A stretch of 64,000 nt of DNA from Polaromonas sp. Lineage in GTDB: Bacteria; Pseudomonadota; Gammaproteobacteria; Burkholderiales; Burkholderiaceae_C. Position 1 is the stretch's first letter. Each line of letters opens with the position of its first letter. Below the pieces are notes generated by a model, which saw nothing but the letters and a program-made list of their open reading frames with translations, had not been told where the DNA came from and did not search any database. Both the position numbers and the translations under genes were made by a program. This document shows, piece after piece, positions 48,149 to 57,298 of this stretch. Location: NCBI GenBank assembly GCA_028292745.1, contig JAQGLT010000129.1, positions 1-64,000 of the forward strand. The letters run 5' to 3'.

Positions 48149-51016
48149 ATGCTGCGCTTTCCCTTGTCCAAATCTTCCAAAGCCGAAACCACTTCAGCCG
48201 CCGCCGTGAAATCCAGCCCGGCCAAAAGCACTGAAGCCCATCCGCTTGACAGTCTGACGGGCGGTGCCTTTTCTGCGCCTACCTCGGGCGAACGTGCCTC
48301 GCGCATTCGCCAGTGGCTGGCAACCGACCCTGCGCCTGAGCAGATGGCCGAGGTTTACAAGGATCTTGCCAATCGCGACAAGGGCGCGGCCAAGCCTTTG
48401 AAAGAAAAGCTGGATGAAGTCAAGCGCAGCAAGGGTCAGGAAGCCGCTGCCGCCGAATGGGCCGGCAAGGCCCAAGTCCTTCTGGACTTGCCCAAACTCA
48501 ATCTGGCCGATGCCCTGGCGTGGCAGCGCGATGCTGCCAAAGCAGGTGCCCCCTTGTCCAAGGAACCATTGGCTGGGTTGAAGGTGCAGTTGACTGAGCG
48601 AGTCAAGACAATCGAAGACTTGCAGCATCGCACCCAGGTCCAGCGCGAAGCGGCTGTGCTGATTGCACAGCGTATCGAAGTGCTGTCCATCAAACCGTGG
48701 CGCGATGCCGAAGCCGTGCTCGACACCTTGCGCGCCGATGTCGCGCACTGGCAGGCGCAGGCAGACGAGTTGACGCAAGATGCCAACTGGGCGAGCGTGG
48801 ATGGCAAATTCCCGCCGCTCCTGGATGCTTCGCGCGGCCAGTTGCTGGCAGTCTGGGATGCGTTTCAAAGTGCGCTGGCCATGGCGTTGAAGGCGGCCGA
48901 GGACAGCGCTGCACCACTGCCTGCCGTGCCGGTGTGGGCCGATGAGTTGCGTGCTGCACGCGGCCTGCCTGCCTCGAAGGCCGAGCCTCACGGGGCAGCC
49001 GATGGCACCCAGCCGGCGCGTGCGCCCAAAATCAAGATGGATCCGGCGGCCTTGAATGAGTTGCGTGCCAAATCTTCGGCTACTGTGCAGGAGGCACTCG
49101 CCAGGCTTGAGCATGAAGTCACCGCGGGCCACGGTAAATCAACCCCCAAGGTGGCCGCTGACCTGCGCCAGGCGCTGAAAGAGAACATCCGCAACATCGA
49201 CAGCAAACTGGAGGCCGCAGCCCATGCCGCATTGACGGCCGCTGGCGAACTCGAAGGCTGGCAGCGCTGGCGTGCCGACCAGATCCGTGAAGAGCTGGTC
49301 GTCAAGGCCGAAGCCCTGGCGGCCAAGCCCTTGGGGGGGCGAAAGCAGCAGGACGCTTTGCGCAACATGCGCGAGCAGTGGAAAACCAGTGACCAGGGCG
49401 GCACGCCGAATCATGCGCTGTGGAAGCGGTTTGACGATGCCTGCAACGAAGCCCACAAGGTGGTTGAGGCCTGGCTGGAGAAGGTCAAGGAGCAGGCTGA
49501 GGCCAACAAGGCCCAGCGTCAGCTGTTGATCGATGAGGTGCTGGCCTGGGCGGAGGCGAACCAAGGCAATACCGACTGGAAATACCATATCCGCAGCCTG
49601 AACGGCTTTGTCGAAAAATGGCGCGAAGCCGGGCATCTGGGGGAAAAAGCCTTTGCTGAAATCCAGCCGGTCTGGAAAGCTGCCATGGACCAGGCCGATG
49701 CGGCGCTTACCTCTGCCCGCAACGACAGTCTGGCACGCCGCAGAGCCATGATCGAGGAGGCGCAGGCGCTGGGCGCCGAGCCGCAGTTGCGCATTGATGC
49801 GGTCAAGTCGCTGCAGCAGCGCTGGCAGCATGAAGCGCAAAGCGTGCCGATCGAGCGCAAGCAAGAGCAAAAACTGTGGGACGCTTTCCGCAAGCCGATT
49901 GACGATGCTTTCCAGCGCAAGACGCTGGAGCGCGAAAAGGCCGCAGCAGCTTTGGGTGAGCATGACCGTTATGTGCTGGAGGCGGCCAAAGCGGTGGAGG
50001 CGGCAACTGCCAGCGGCGATGCGCAAAAAATTCATGCGGCTGCGAAAGCCCTGGAAGCGGCGGTTCGCGGACAAGTCCAGGTGGCCGCCGCCGCTGCTGA
50101 AGCCAAAACGGCGGCCGATGCCGCAGGGGCGGCGGCCAATGTCGAGGAAATTCCAGGATCAGAAGCAAATCAGGCCGCAGTGCAGGATATGCCTGCACAA
50201 GATGCTACTGAAAGCATAGCAAATGAGGAGGCGGGCGACACTGCTGCAGCACCACCTGCAGAGGCTGCTCCAGCGCTTGACCCTGCACCGTCCGAGCCGG
50301 CGCCGGCCCCGAAACCAGCCGCCAAGCCCATCATCGCCATGCGGGGCGACGACCGTCCAGGCATGCGCAAAGCCGAACCTGTCAGTGCCGGGCGTGGAGG
50401 AAAATTTGGCGATCGCAAGGACGCACGCCCGGGCAGCAAGCCGGGCGGCCCACGTTCCAGCAGCGACAACAAGTTCGAGCCCTACCGTGCCGACCGCGAC
50501 AGCCGCCTGGACCGTGGCGAGCGCTTCAGCGAGCGTCCGGCGTTCGAAGACCGTGGCCCGCGCCTGGGCGATGCCGCCTTCCGCGCCCAGCGCGAAGCGT
50601 TTGAAGCCGCCAACCAGGCGCTGAAAAAGCTGGCCATGCAAGCGCATGGCGAAGTGCTGACCAACCTGCTCACCGCCTGGGAAAAACGCGATCCGTCGCA
50701 ACTGCCCGCTGTGCAGGAATTGGGCAAGCAGGTCACGCCCGCGGTGCGCAACAGCTGGGTTCAGGCCCTGGGCGCACCGGCCGGCAAGGATGCGGCCGAG
50801 GCGCTGTTGCGTTTGGAAATCGCCGCCGAACTGCCCACGCCGGCCGAGCACATCAGCGCGCGTCGCATGCTGCAGCTACAACTGTTGACCCGGCGCAATG
50901 CACCGGCTCCGGCCGAAACCTGGGGCGAGGATGCCGCCAAGGTGCTGGCAGCTGAATTCGATGCCGGCAATGCCCGGCGTGTGCAAAATGCGCTGAAGGC
51001 GCTGCTCAAGCGCTGA
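48149..51016 (+). CDS. DUF349 domain-containing protein
   Basis: MLRFPLSKSSKAETT start; repeated DUF349-like segments (LRNMREQWKTSDQGGTPNHALWKRFDDACNEAHKVVEAW; VKSLQQRWQHEAQSVPIERKQEQKLWDAFRKPIDDAFQRK). Confidence 0.88.
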   Translation: MLRFPLSKSSKAETTSAAAVKSSPAKSTEAHPLDSLTGGAFSAPTSGERASRIRQWLATDPAPEQMAEVYKDLANRDKGAAKPLKEKLDEVKRSKGQEAAAAEWAGKAQVLLDLPKLNLADALAWQRDAAKAGAPLSKEPLAGLKVQLTERVKTIEDLQHRTQVQREAAVLIAQRIEVLSIKPWRDAEAVLDTLRADVAHWQAQADELTQDANWASVDGKFPPLLDASRGQLLAVWDAFQSALAMALKAAEDSAAPLPAVPVWADELRAARGLPASKAEPHGAADGTQPARAPKIKMDPAALNELRAKSSATVQEALARLEHEVTAGHGKSTPKVAADLRQALKENIRNIDSKLEAAAHAALTAAGELEGWQRWRADQIREELVVKAEALAAKPLGGRKQQDALRNMREQWKTSDQGGTPNHALWKRFDDACNEAHKVVEAWLEKVKEQAEANKAQRQLLIDEVLAWAEANQGNTDWKYHIRSLNGFVEKWREAGHLGEKAFAEIQPVWKAAMDQADAALTSARNDSLARRRAMIEEAQALGAEPQLRIDAVKSLQQRWQHEAQSVPIERKQEQKLWDAFRKPIDDAFQRKTLEREKAAAALGEHDRYVLEAAKAVEAATASGDAQKIHAAAKALEAAVRGQVQVAAAAAEAKTAADAAGAAANVEEIPGSEANQAAVQDMPAQDATESIANEEAGDTAAAPPAEAAPALDPAPSEPAPAPKPAAKPIIAMRGDDRPGMRKAEPVSAGRGGKFGDRKDARPGSKPGGPRSSSDNKFEPYRADRDSRLDRGERFSERPAFEDRGPRLGDAAFRAQREAFEAANQALKKLAMQAHGEVLTNLLTAWEKRDPSQLPAVQELGKQVTPAVRNSWVQALGAPAGKDAAEALLRLEIAAELPTPAEHISARRMLQLQLLTRRNAPAPAETWGEDAAKVLAAEFDAGNARRVQNALKALLKR
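50165..50220 (+). repeat. family A palindromic element (diverged) inside the DUF349 gene
   Basis: GCAAATCAGGCCGCAGTGCAGGATATGCCTGCACAAGATGCTACTGAAAGCATAGC. Confidence 0.5.
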
Positions 51017-51129
51017 GCGGAAATAGGCGGGCCGGGGTGCTGTCTCACAGCCCGCCCGAATGCAAACAGCACGTGCCCGACGTGATTCCGCTGGGCATGA
51101 CAGCATCGCCGTACCCCAACCGCATCCTG

Positions 51130-51406
51130 CCAAGGAACGGCTATGGGCAAGCGCTGGCCGAGCGCAGGCTTACCAAACTCTACAGCCAAGCGCCCAGCCT
51201 GGCTGGACGCTGCCCAAGGCGATCGATGCGGCCCTGGCTTCGGCTTACGGCTGGGCCGACGACAGCGCCACGATGGCTGATGAAGAAATTCTGAAGCTCT
51301 GAAGCGGTTGCTGGCGCTGAACCTGGAACGCGCCGCGCAGACCGAAGGCACCAAAAGCACCAAAGGCGCTGAGGTGGCAAGACGAAAAACGCTATTAAAT
51401 AAATAG
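51130..51406 (+). pseudogene. remnant of a C-terminal DNA methyltransferase segment, split by frameshifts
   Basis: Pieces in different frames: AERRLTKLYSQAPS / WLDAAQ / KAIDAALASAYGWADDSATMADEEILK / RLLALNLERAAQT, resembling the C-terminus of large class I DNA methyltransferases (RLTxLYxxxPxWLxxAHxxLDxAVxxAYGW...LLxLNLxRA). Confidence 0.6.
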
Positions 51407-51450
51407 CTGCTTGCCCAGGCGCTGCTTGCGCCAGCGGCTAATTTTGCTTA
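51391..51450 (-). repeat. family A palindromic element overlapping the mtfA stop codon
   Basis: Minus strand: TAAGCAAAATTAGCCGCTGGCGCAAGCAGCGCCTGGGCAAGCAGCTATTTATTTAATAGC. Confidence 0.7.
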
Positions 51451-52229
51451 AAAAACTGGTTGTACAGCCGGGTCAGGTCGGAAAAATCTTCGGTAAAGCG
51501 CTCGCGGTTCACAAAATAGGCTTCGCAGGTCACGGCAAAAAATTCAGCTGGCGCCGTGGCGCCGTAGGCATCCAGCCAAGGCGGCTCGGCGCCGAAGCGC
51601 TCGGCCATGGCGACCTGCTCGTAAAACCGGTCGTAAGCGGCCTGCATCACGGTTTGCCAGGCGGCGTGCGCCGCGCGCGAGGGCAGGGGTGGGCAGCCGT
51701 CGGCAGCGCCATCGCGCATGTCGATTTTGTGGATGAACTCGTGGATCACCACGTTATGGCCCTGCTCGGCGGACGTGCCGGAGGCAGCAACGTCCTGCCA
51801 GCTCAGAGTGACCGGGCCGCCGTGCATGGCTTCGCCCAGCAGCGCTTCGCGGTAGTGATGCACCACGCCAGCGGCATCGGTTCTGACGCGGCGCGCCAGC
51901 ATGGCACCGGGATGCAGGACGATCCCGGTGAAATCGTCGTACCAGCGCAGGCCCAGGTGCAGCACAGGCAGGCAGGCCTGGGCGGCGATGGCGACCGCCA
52001 TTTCATCGGTCACGGTCAGCGCGTGTGCCCCGGAAAATTCCTTGCGCTGCAAAAACTGCCCGGTCAACAGGCGCAGCTGCTGCAACTCGGAGGCTGAGCG
52101 CCGGGCAAGAAAGGGGTAGTGCTGCAGGGTATCCCGCCATAACAGGTCGGGCATGTCCGTGGCCCGGCCGCGCCCAAGACCGAGCCGGGTTTTCAACCAG
52201 TTCAGCATTGTTTCTGGCTCATGCGCCAA
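51438..52229 (-). CDS. mtfA: MtfA-like zinc-dependent peptidase (M90 family)
   Basis: GHNVVIHEFIHKIDMRDGAADG HExxH motif; YDDFTGIVLHPG; VTCEAYFVNRERF. Confidence 0.85.
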   Translation of the reverse strand: MAHEPETMLNWLKTRLGLGRGRATDMPDLLWRDTLQHYPFLARRSASELQQLRLLTGQFLQRKEFSGAHALTVTDEMAVAIAAQACLPVLHLGLRWYDDFTGIVLHPGAMLARRVRTDAAGVVHHYREALLGEAMHGGPVTLSWQDVAASGTSAEQGHNVVIHEFIHKIDMRDGAADGCPPLPSRAAHAAWQTVMQAAYDRFYEQVAMAERFGAEPPWLDAYGATAPAEFFAVTCEAYFVNRERFTEDFSDLTRLYNQFFKQN

Positions 52230-53037
52230 GCAGGGCGATGCGTTCCAGGCCGCTGGCCGTCAGGCGCAGCACGTCGGCGCGCGGCACCGGGGCCACTGCA
52301 TCCCAATCGCTCAGCACCACGCGCGAAAGGCCTTCGCCCAGATCGTGTCGGGCCGGCTTGTGGGTGTGTCCGTGGATCAGCGTGCCGGCGTGGGCTGCCT
52401 GCAGCCACTGGCGGGCAGTGCCTGTGTGCACGTCGGCATACGCAACGCCTGAATGCTTGCGGGCTTCGCTTTGCCGGCGCATGTCGCCGGCGATGGTTTG
52501 GCGCTCGGCAAGCGGTTTGGCCAGAAAAGCACGCTGCCAGTCCGGGGCGCGCACCTGTCGGCGAAACGCCATGTACTCGGTATCGTCCAGGCACAGCGCA
52601 TCGCCGTGCGACAGCAGCCAGCGCTGGCTGGCGAAAGCCAGAACGGCCGGGTCGTTCAGCAAGGCGGCGTTGCAGTTCTTCATGAGGCTGACGCCCACCA
52701 GGAAGTCGCGGTTGCCGTGCATGAAGAAAAGCGCCAGCCGCCTGCCCGTCTGCGCCAGCACGCTGGCGCAGCAGTTTTCAAAACTGGCGTCAGGATGGGC
52801 GTGAAAGTCGTCGCTGACGGCGTCGTCGCCGACCCAGACTTCAAACAGGTCGCCCAGAATGAACACGGCATCGGCCGGGGTGCTCTGCAGGTAGGCCTGC
52901 CACACGGCAAAAGTGGCCGGCTCCTCGGCGTTCAGGTGCAGGTCTGAAATGAAATCAACCGTACGCCAGGCGACGGGAGCGGCAAGCTCGGTCATCCGGG
53001 GCACGGTCAATGGCATGTCCATCAAGGACTCGGACAA
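52219..53037 (-). CDS. lpxH: UDP-2,3-diacylglucosamine diphosphatase
   Basis: DFISDLHLNAEEP; FILGDLFEVWVGDD; MHGNRDFLVG; GTLIHGHTHKPARHDL. Confidence 0.92.
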   Translation of the reverse strand: MSESLMDMPLTVPRMTELAAPVAWRTVDFISDLHLNAEEPATFAVWQAYLQSTPADAVFILGDLFEVWVGDDAVSDDFHAHPDASFENCCASVLAQTGRRLALFFMHGNRDFLVGVSLMKNCNAALLNDPAVLAFASQRWLLSHGDALCLDDTEYMAFRRQVRAPDWQRAFLAKPLAERQTIAGDMRRQSEARKHSGVAYADVHTGTARQWLQAAHAGTLIHGHTHKPARHDLGEGLSRVVLSDWDAVAPVPRADVLRLTASGLERIALLGA

Positions 53038-53056
53038 GCTCAGGCCGTGGAGTGGC

Positions 53057-53566
53057 TTAAGCCAGCGCGACGGCTTTTTCGATGATCACGTCTTCGACTG
53101 GCACGTCAGAATGGCCGCCCTTGTTGCCAGTCTTCACGGCCTTGATCTTGTCCACCACCTCGGTTCCCGCCACGACCTTGCCAAATACGGCATAGCCCCA
53201 GCCCGACGCGCTGGGAGCGGTGTGGTTCAGGAAGCCGTTGTTCGCGACGTTGATGAAAAACTGCGAGCTGGCCGAATGCGGGGCGTTGGTGCGGGCCATC
53301 GCAACGGTGTAGTTGTCGTTCTTCAGGCCATTGGTGGCTTCGTTTTCGATTTCGCCGTCGGTGGGCTTTTGTTTCATGCCAACGGCAAAGCCGCCGCCCT
53401 GCACCATGAAGCCCGGAATCACGCGGTGGAACACGGTCCCGTCGTAATGGCCCTTGTTGACGTAGCTCAGGAAGTTGGCGACGGACTTGGGCGCCTTGGC
53501 CGCGTCCAGCTCAAGGGTGATGACGCCATGGTTGGCGATATGGAGTTCTACTTTTGGATTGCTCAT
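53057..53566 (-). CDS. ppiB: cytoplasmic cyclophilin-type peptidyl-prolyl isomerase
   Basis: [55 protein letters not shown]. Confidence 0.93.
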   Translation of the reverse strand: MSNPKVELHIANHGVITLELDAAKAPKSVANFLSYVNKGHYDGTVFHRVIPGFMVQGGGFAVGMKQKPTDGEIENEATNGLKNDNYTVAMARTNAPHSASSQFFINVANNGFLNHTAPSASGWGYAVFGKVVAGTEVVDKIKAVKTGNKGGHSDVPVEDVIIEKAVALA

Positions 53567-53582
53567 GGTGTCCTTTTGTTGA

Positions 53583-54191
53583 TTAGCTGAGGAGGGTTGC
53601 AGATTTGATCACAACGGGCGTCTTGGGAACATCCGAAGGGAATGGGCCGCCGCTGCCGGTTGGCAGGGACTTGATTTTGTTCACCACATCCATGCCGCTG
53701 ACGACCTTGCCGAACACGGTGTACCCAGGCGCCTGGGTCGAAGGATTCAGAAAGTCATTGTCTTTCACATTGATGAAAAACTGCGAGGAAGCGGAATCGG
53801 GGTCATTGGTGCGGGCCATGGCCAGCATGCCCACGACGTTTTTCGGACCGCCCCTGGCCAGCGCCTCGCGGCCTTCATGCACCACCGGGGGGCGGCTCTT
53901 CTTTTCGGCATAGGCCGCGTCGTAGCCACCGCCCTGGACCATGAAATTGTTGATGACGCGGTGAAAAACCGTGCCGTCGTAGTGCTTGTCTTTCACATAC
54001 TGCAGAAAATTCTCGACTGTCTTGGGTGCCTTGTCGGGGTACACCTCGACCACGAAATCGCCTTCGCTGGTCACAAATTTAACCTTGGGCGCGACAGGAT
54101 TTGCCGCCAGGGCCATGCCTGCGCTCAGGCTCAACGCCGTCAGCAGGGCCGTGGCGGCACGGCGGGAAATGCGGGAGGTTGGAATTGTCAT
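53583..54191 (-). CDS. exported cyclophilin-type peptidyl-prolyl isomerase
   Basis: Signal peptide [28 protein letters not shown]-type cyclophilin core and [16 protein letters not shown]. Confidence 0.92.
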   Translation of the reverse strand: MTIPTSRISRRAATALLTALSLSAGMALAANPVAPKVKFVTSEGDFVVEVYPDKAPKTVENFLQYVKDKHYDGTVFHRVINNFMVQGGGYDAAYAEKKSRPPVVHEGREALARGGPKNVVGMLAMARTNDPDSASSQFFINVKDNDFLNPSTQAPGYTVFGKVVSGMDVVNKIKSLPTGSGGPFPSDVPKTPVVIKSATLLS

Positions 54192-54225
54192 CGCGTCGTT
54201 CCTTCAAATCAAAGAGGGATGGGTG

Positions 54226-54795
54226 TCAGGGGGCTTTGGCCGGCGTGGCGGCTTTGGCGGTCGATGCCAGCAACTGGCCGATCAATGCCAGCTTTGGCGG
54301 CAAGCCGGCGTTGGCGGCATTGAGCTGCAGCGCCCGGCTGTAGGACTGGCTGGCGAGCCGGGCATAAATGTCGCCCAGGTTTTCATGGGCAGTGGCGTAG
54401 CTGGGGTTGAGGCGTATCGCCATTTCCAGTGCTGACCTGGCCTTGTCGAACTGGCTCTGGCTGGCATAAAGCACGGCCAGGTTGTTGTAGGGCTCAGGCA
54501 GCTCGGGATAGTCCTCGGTGATCTTGGTGAATGTTTCGATGGCGTCGCTGGTTTGGGCCGTTTCCCCCTGAATCACGCCCTTGAGAAAGCGCATCTGCGG
54601 ATCGCGCGGTTTTGCGGCAAGGTATTTGTCGGCGCTGGCCAGGGCCTGGGGGAATTGCCTGGCGCCAATCAGCCGGTTGACCTCGGTGTACTCGTCGGCA
54701 TGAACTGGCGGCGCGCCAAGCAGCATCAGGGCCAGCAGGCTGCTCATGAGCCATGCTGGGGACTGGCGGAAAAGGAAGGCTTGGATGGGCATCAA
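54226..54795 (-). CDS. exported TPR-repeat protein
   Basis: Signal-like N-terminus; LPEPYNNLAVLYASQSQFDKARSALEMAIRLNPSYATAHENLGDIYARLA. Confidence 0.85.
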   Translation of the reverse strand: MMPIQAFLFRQSPAWLMSSLLALMLLGAPPVHADEYTEVNRLIGARQFPQALASADKYLAAKPRDPQMRFLKGVIQGETAQTSDAIETFTKITEDYPELPEPYNNLAVLYASQSQFDKARSALEMAIRLNPSYATAHENLGDIYARLASQSYSRALQLNAANAGLPPKLALIGQLLASTAKAATPAKAP

Positions 54796-55049
54796 CGCTC
54801 GCTGGGTTTATGAAAGCATGGGAGGCGCCGCGGCGCGAAGTGACAATAAAGCAACCCGACCTTGCGCGCTGCAGCGGGCTCGTTGCTCCTGTCAGGACCG
54901 GCTCGATATACTGTTTAATTCTAGCCGAGGGGGTATAGTCACCCCCGATCTCCTGTTGTTTTTGCTTCGTTTTGCCTGGCGAATTTCCCCTTGCTTCAGC
55001 GTTCATCGCCGCCGATGATGTCCATTCGCTTTCCTCGGTTTCCTTCCTT

Positions 55050-55068
55050 CTGACGCGTTTCGCGTCAG
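55050..55068 (+). other. perfect stem-loop in the cysS 5' region
   Basis: CTGACGCG-TTT-CGCGTCAG, 22 nt before the cysS ATG. Confidence 0.6.
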
Positions 55069-55090
55069 CTCACGCACCCAGACAATTTTC

Positions 55091-56482
55091 ATGAGCCTTC
55101 GTATTTACAACACGCTTTCGCGTGCCGTAGAAGATTTTTCTCCGCTCGTTCCCGGCCAGGTTCGCATGTATGTGTGCGGCATGACGATTTACGACCTCTG
55201 CCATATCGGCCATGCGCGCATGATGATGGCCTTCGATGTGGTGCAGCGCTGGCTCCGGGCCAGCGGACTGCAGGTGACGTATGTTCGCAACATCACCGAC
55301 ATCGATGACAAGATCATCCGGCGCGCCGTCGAGCGCGGCATCACCATGCGCGCGCTGACCGATGAAATGATCGCCGCGATGCACCAGGACATCGGCGCGC
55401 TGGGCATCGAGCCGCCCAGCCTGGAGCCCCGTGCGACCGAGTACGTGCCGCAGATGCTGCGCATGATTGGCACGCTGGAGAAAAAAGGCCTGGCCTACCG
55501 CGCATCCAGCGGAGACGTCAATTACGCCGTCCGTAAATTCAGCGGCTACGGCAAGCTGTCGGGCAAATCGCTTGACGAACTGCGGGCTGGGGAACGGGTG
55601 GCGGTGCTGGACGGCAAGGAAGACCCGCTGGACTTTGTGCTGTGGAAGGCGGCCAAGGAAAGCGAACCCGAGGATGCCAAATGGGACAGCGCGGCGTTGG
55701 GCCACGACTACGGCAAGGGCCGGCCGGGGTGGCACATTGAATGCTCGGCCATGAGCTGCCAGACCCTGGGAGAAACCTTCGACATTCACGGCGGCGGGGC
55801 CGACCTGCAGTTTCCGCACCATGAAAACGAAATCGCCCAGAGCGAAGGCGCCAATGGCAAGCCGCTGGCGCGCTTTTGGATGCACAACGGCTTTGTGCGG
55901 GTGGACAACGAGAAGATGTCCAAGTCGCTGGGTAACTTTTTTACCATTCGCGACGTCCTGCAAGCCTACGACGCAGAAACGATTCGCTTTTTCATCGTCC
56001 GGGCCCATTACCGAAGCGCATTGAACTACAGCGACGCGCACCTGGACGATGCCAGAGCCTCGCTCAAGCGGCTGTACACCGCGCTTGCCTTGGTAAAGCC
56101 TGCCGATGTGGCGATTGACTGGAACGAGCCGTTTGCCGCCCGCTTCAAGGCCGCGATGAACGACGACTTTGGCACGCCCGAAGCCGTTGCCGTGCTGTTT
56201 GAACTGGCCGGTGAGGTCAACAAAACCCGCAGTGCGGCGAGGGCCGGCCTGCTCAAGCGCCTGGGCGCCTGCCTGGGCTTGCTGCAAAGCGAAGCGTCGT
56301 CCCACCTGCAGGCCGGCGCGGGCATGAACGACAGCCGGATTGAGCAGCGGATCGCCGAGCGCGCCGCGGCCAAGGCGGCGCGGGACTTTGCGGCGGCGGA
56401 CCGTATTCGCGCCGAATTGCTGGCCAATGGCATTGCGCTGAAAGACTCGCCCCAAGGCACGACCTGGGAGGTGCAATCATGA
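55091..56482 (+). CDS. cysS: cysteinyl-tRNA synthetase
   Basis: [53 protein letters not shown]. Confidence 0.97.
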   Translation: MSLRIYNTLSRAVEDFSPLVPGQVRMYVCGMTIYDLCHIGHARMMMAFDVVQRWLRASGLQVTYVRNITDIDDKIIRRAVERGITMRALTDEMIAAMHQDIGALGIEPPSLEPRATEYVPQMLRMIGTLEKKGLAYRASSGDVNYAVRKFSGYGKLSGKSLDELRAGERVAVLDGKEDPLDFVLWKAAKESEPEDAKWDSAALGHDYGKGRPGWHIECSAMSCQTLGETFDIHGGGADLQFPHHENEIAQSEGANGKPLARFWMHNGFVRVDNEKMSKSLGNFFTIRDVLQAYDAETIRFFIVRAHYRSALNYSDAHLDDARASLKRLYTALALVKPADVAIDWNEPFAARFKAAMNDDFGTPEAVAVLFELAGEVNKTRSAARAGLLKRLGACLGLLQSEASSHLQAGAGMNDSRIEQRIAERAAAKAARDFAAADRIRAELLANGIALKDSPQGTTWEVQS

Positions 56483-56548
56483 AAATTTCAAGCCTTTTAT
56501 GCCTCTTGCGCTTGCAGGACGGGCGCAGTTAGCTATGAAAAATATAGC
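56481..56548 (+). repeat. family A palindromic element carrying a potential alkA-like start codon
   Basis: GAAAATTTCAAGCCTTTTATGCCTCTTGCGCTTGCAGGACGGGCGCAGTTAGCTATGAAAAATATAGC. Confidence 0.65.
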
Positions 56549-57236
56549 AAATGGCGATTCGGGCACCCGCCCGATCGAGCTGACGAACAAAACAGGGGCC
56601 TCTGAGCCGGCCATTGTCATGCCTGCGTATTGGGGCGATGCGTGCAAACACCTGGTCAAAAAAGACCGCGTCATGAAACGCCTGATTCCGCAGTTTGGCA
56701 ACACCTGCCTGCAGTCGCGGGGCGATGCCTTCAGCACGCTGGCCCGCAGCATTGTCGGCCAGCAGATTTCAGTCAAGGCGGCGCAAACTGTCTGGCACCG
56801 TTTTTCCGCGTTGCCGGCTGAAATGACGCCCTCGCATGTGCTGCGGCTCAAGGTCGATGACATGCGGGCGGCCGGCCTGAGCGCGCGCAAGGTCGAGTAT
56901 CTGGTGGATCTGTCGATTCATTTCGATGCCGGCCGGGTGCATGTGCACGACTGGCAGGCGATGGAGGACGAGGCCATCATTGCCGAACTGATCGCGATTC
57001 GCGGTATCGGCCGCTGGACGGCCGAGATGTTCTTGATGTTTTACCTGACCCGCCCGAACGTGCTGCCGCTCGATGATGTTGGCCTGATCAACGGCATCAG
57101 CCAGAATTATTTTTCCGGCGAGTCGGTCAGCCGCAGCGATGCCCGAGAAGTCGCGGCCGCCTGGGCGCCTTACTGCAGCGTGGCAACTTGGTATATTTGG
57201 CGTTCCCTGGACCCGGCAGCGGCGACAGGCGCCTGA
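56535..57236 (+). CDS. DNA-3-methyladenine glycosylase 2 (AlkA-like HhH-GPD)
   Basis: FSTLARSIVGQQISVKAAQTVWHRF; IRGIGRWTAEMFLMFYLTRPNVLPLDDVGL. Start may be 56535 or 56619. Confidence 0.88.
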   Translation: MKNIANGDSGTRPIELTNKTGASEPAIVMPAYWGDACKHLVKKDRVMKRLIPQFGNTCLQSRGDAFSTLARSIVGQQISVKAAQTVWHRFSALPAEMTPSHVLRLKVDDMRAAGLSARKVEYLVDLSIHFDAGRVHVHDWQAMEDEAIIAELIAIRGIGRWTAEMFLMFYLTRPNVLPLDDVGLINGISQNYFSGESVSRSDAREVAAAWAPYCSVATWYIWRSLDPAAATGA

Positions 57237-57298
57237 TGGAGGGTGTGCGGCGTCCTGCACACTGGCACATTCAAGATTTATAAGCCTGAGGACCACAC

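Noticed and set aside
47557-48234. 225-aa plus-strand ORF (and 47538-48017 minus-strand ORF) in the hairpin-rich gap
   Set aside because: No recognisable domain; runs through multiple inverted repeats and into the start of the DUF349 gene in another frame. More likely non-coding.
55070-56476. 468-aa ORF on the minus strand
   Set aside because: Antisense to cysS; no domain recognised.
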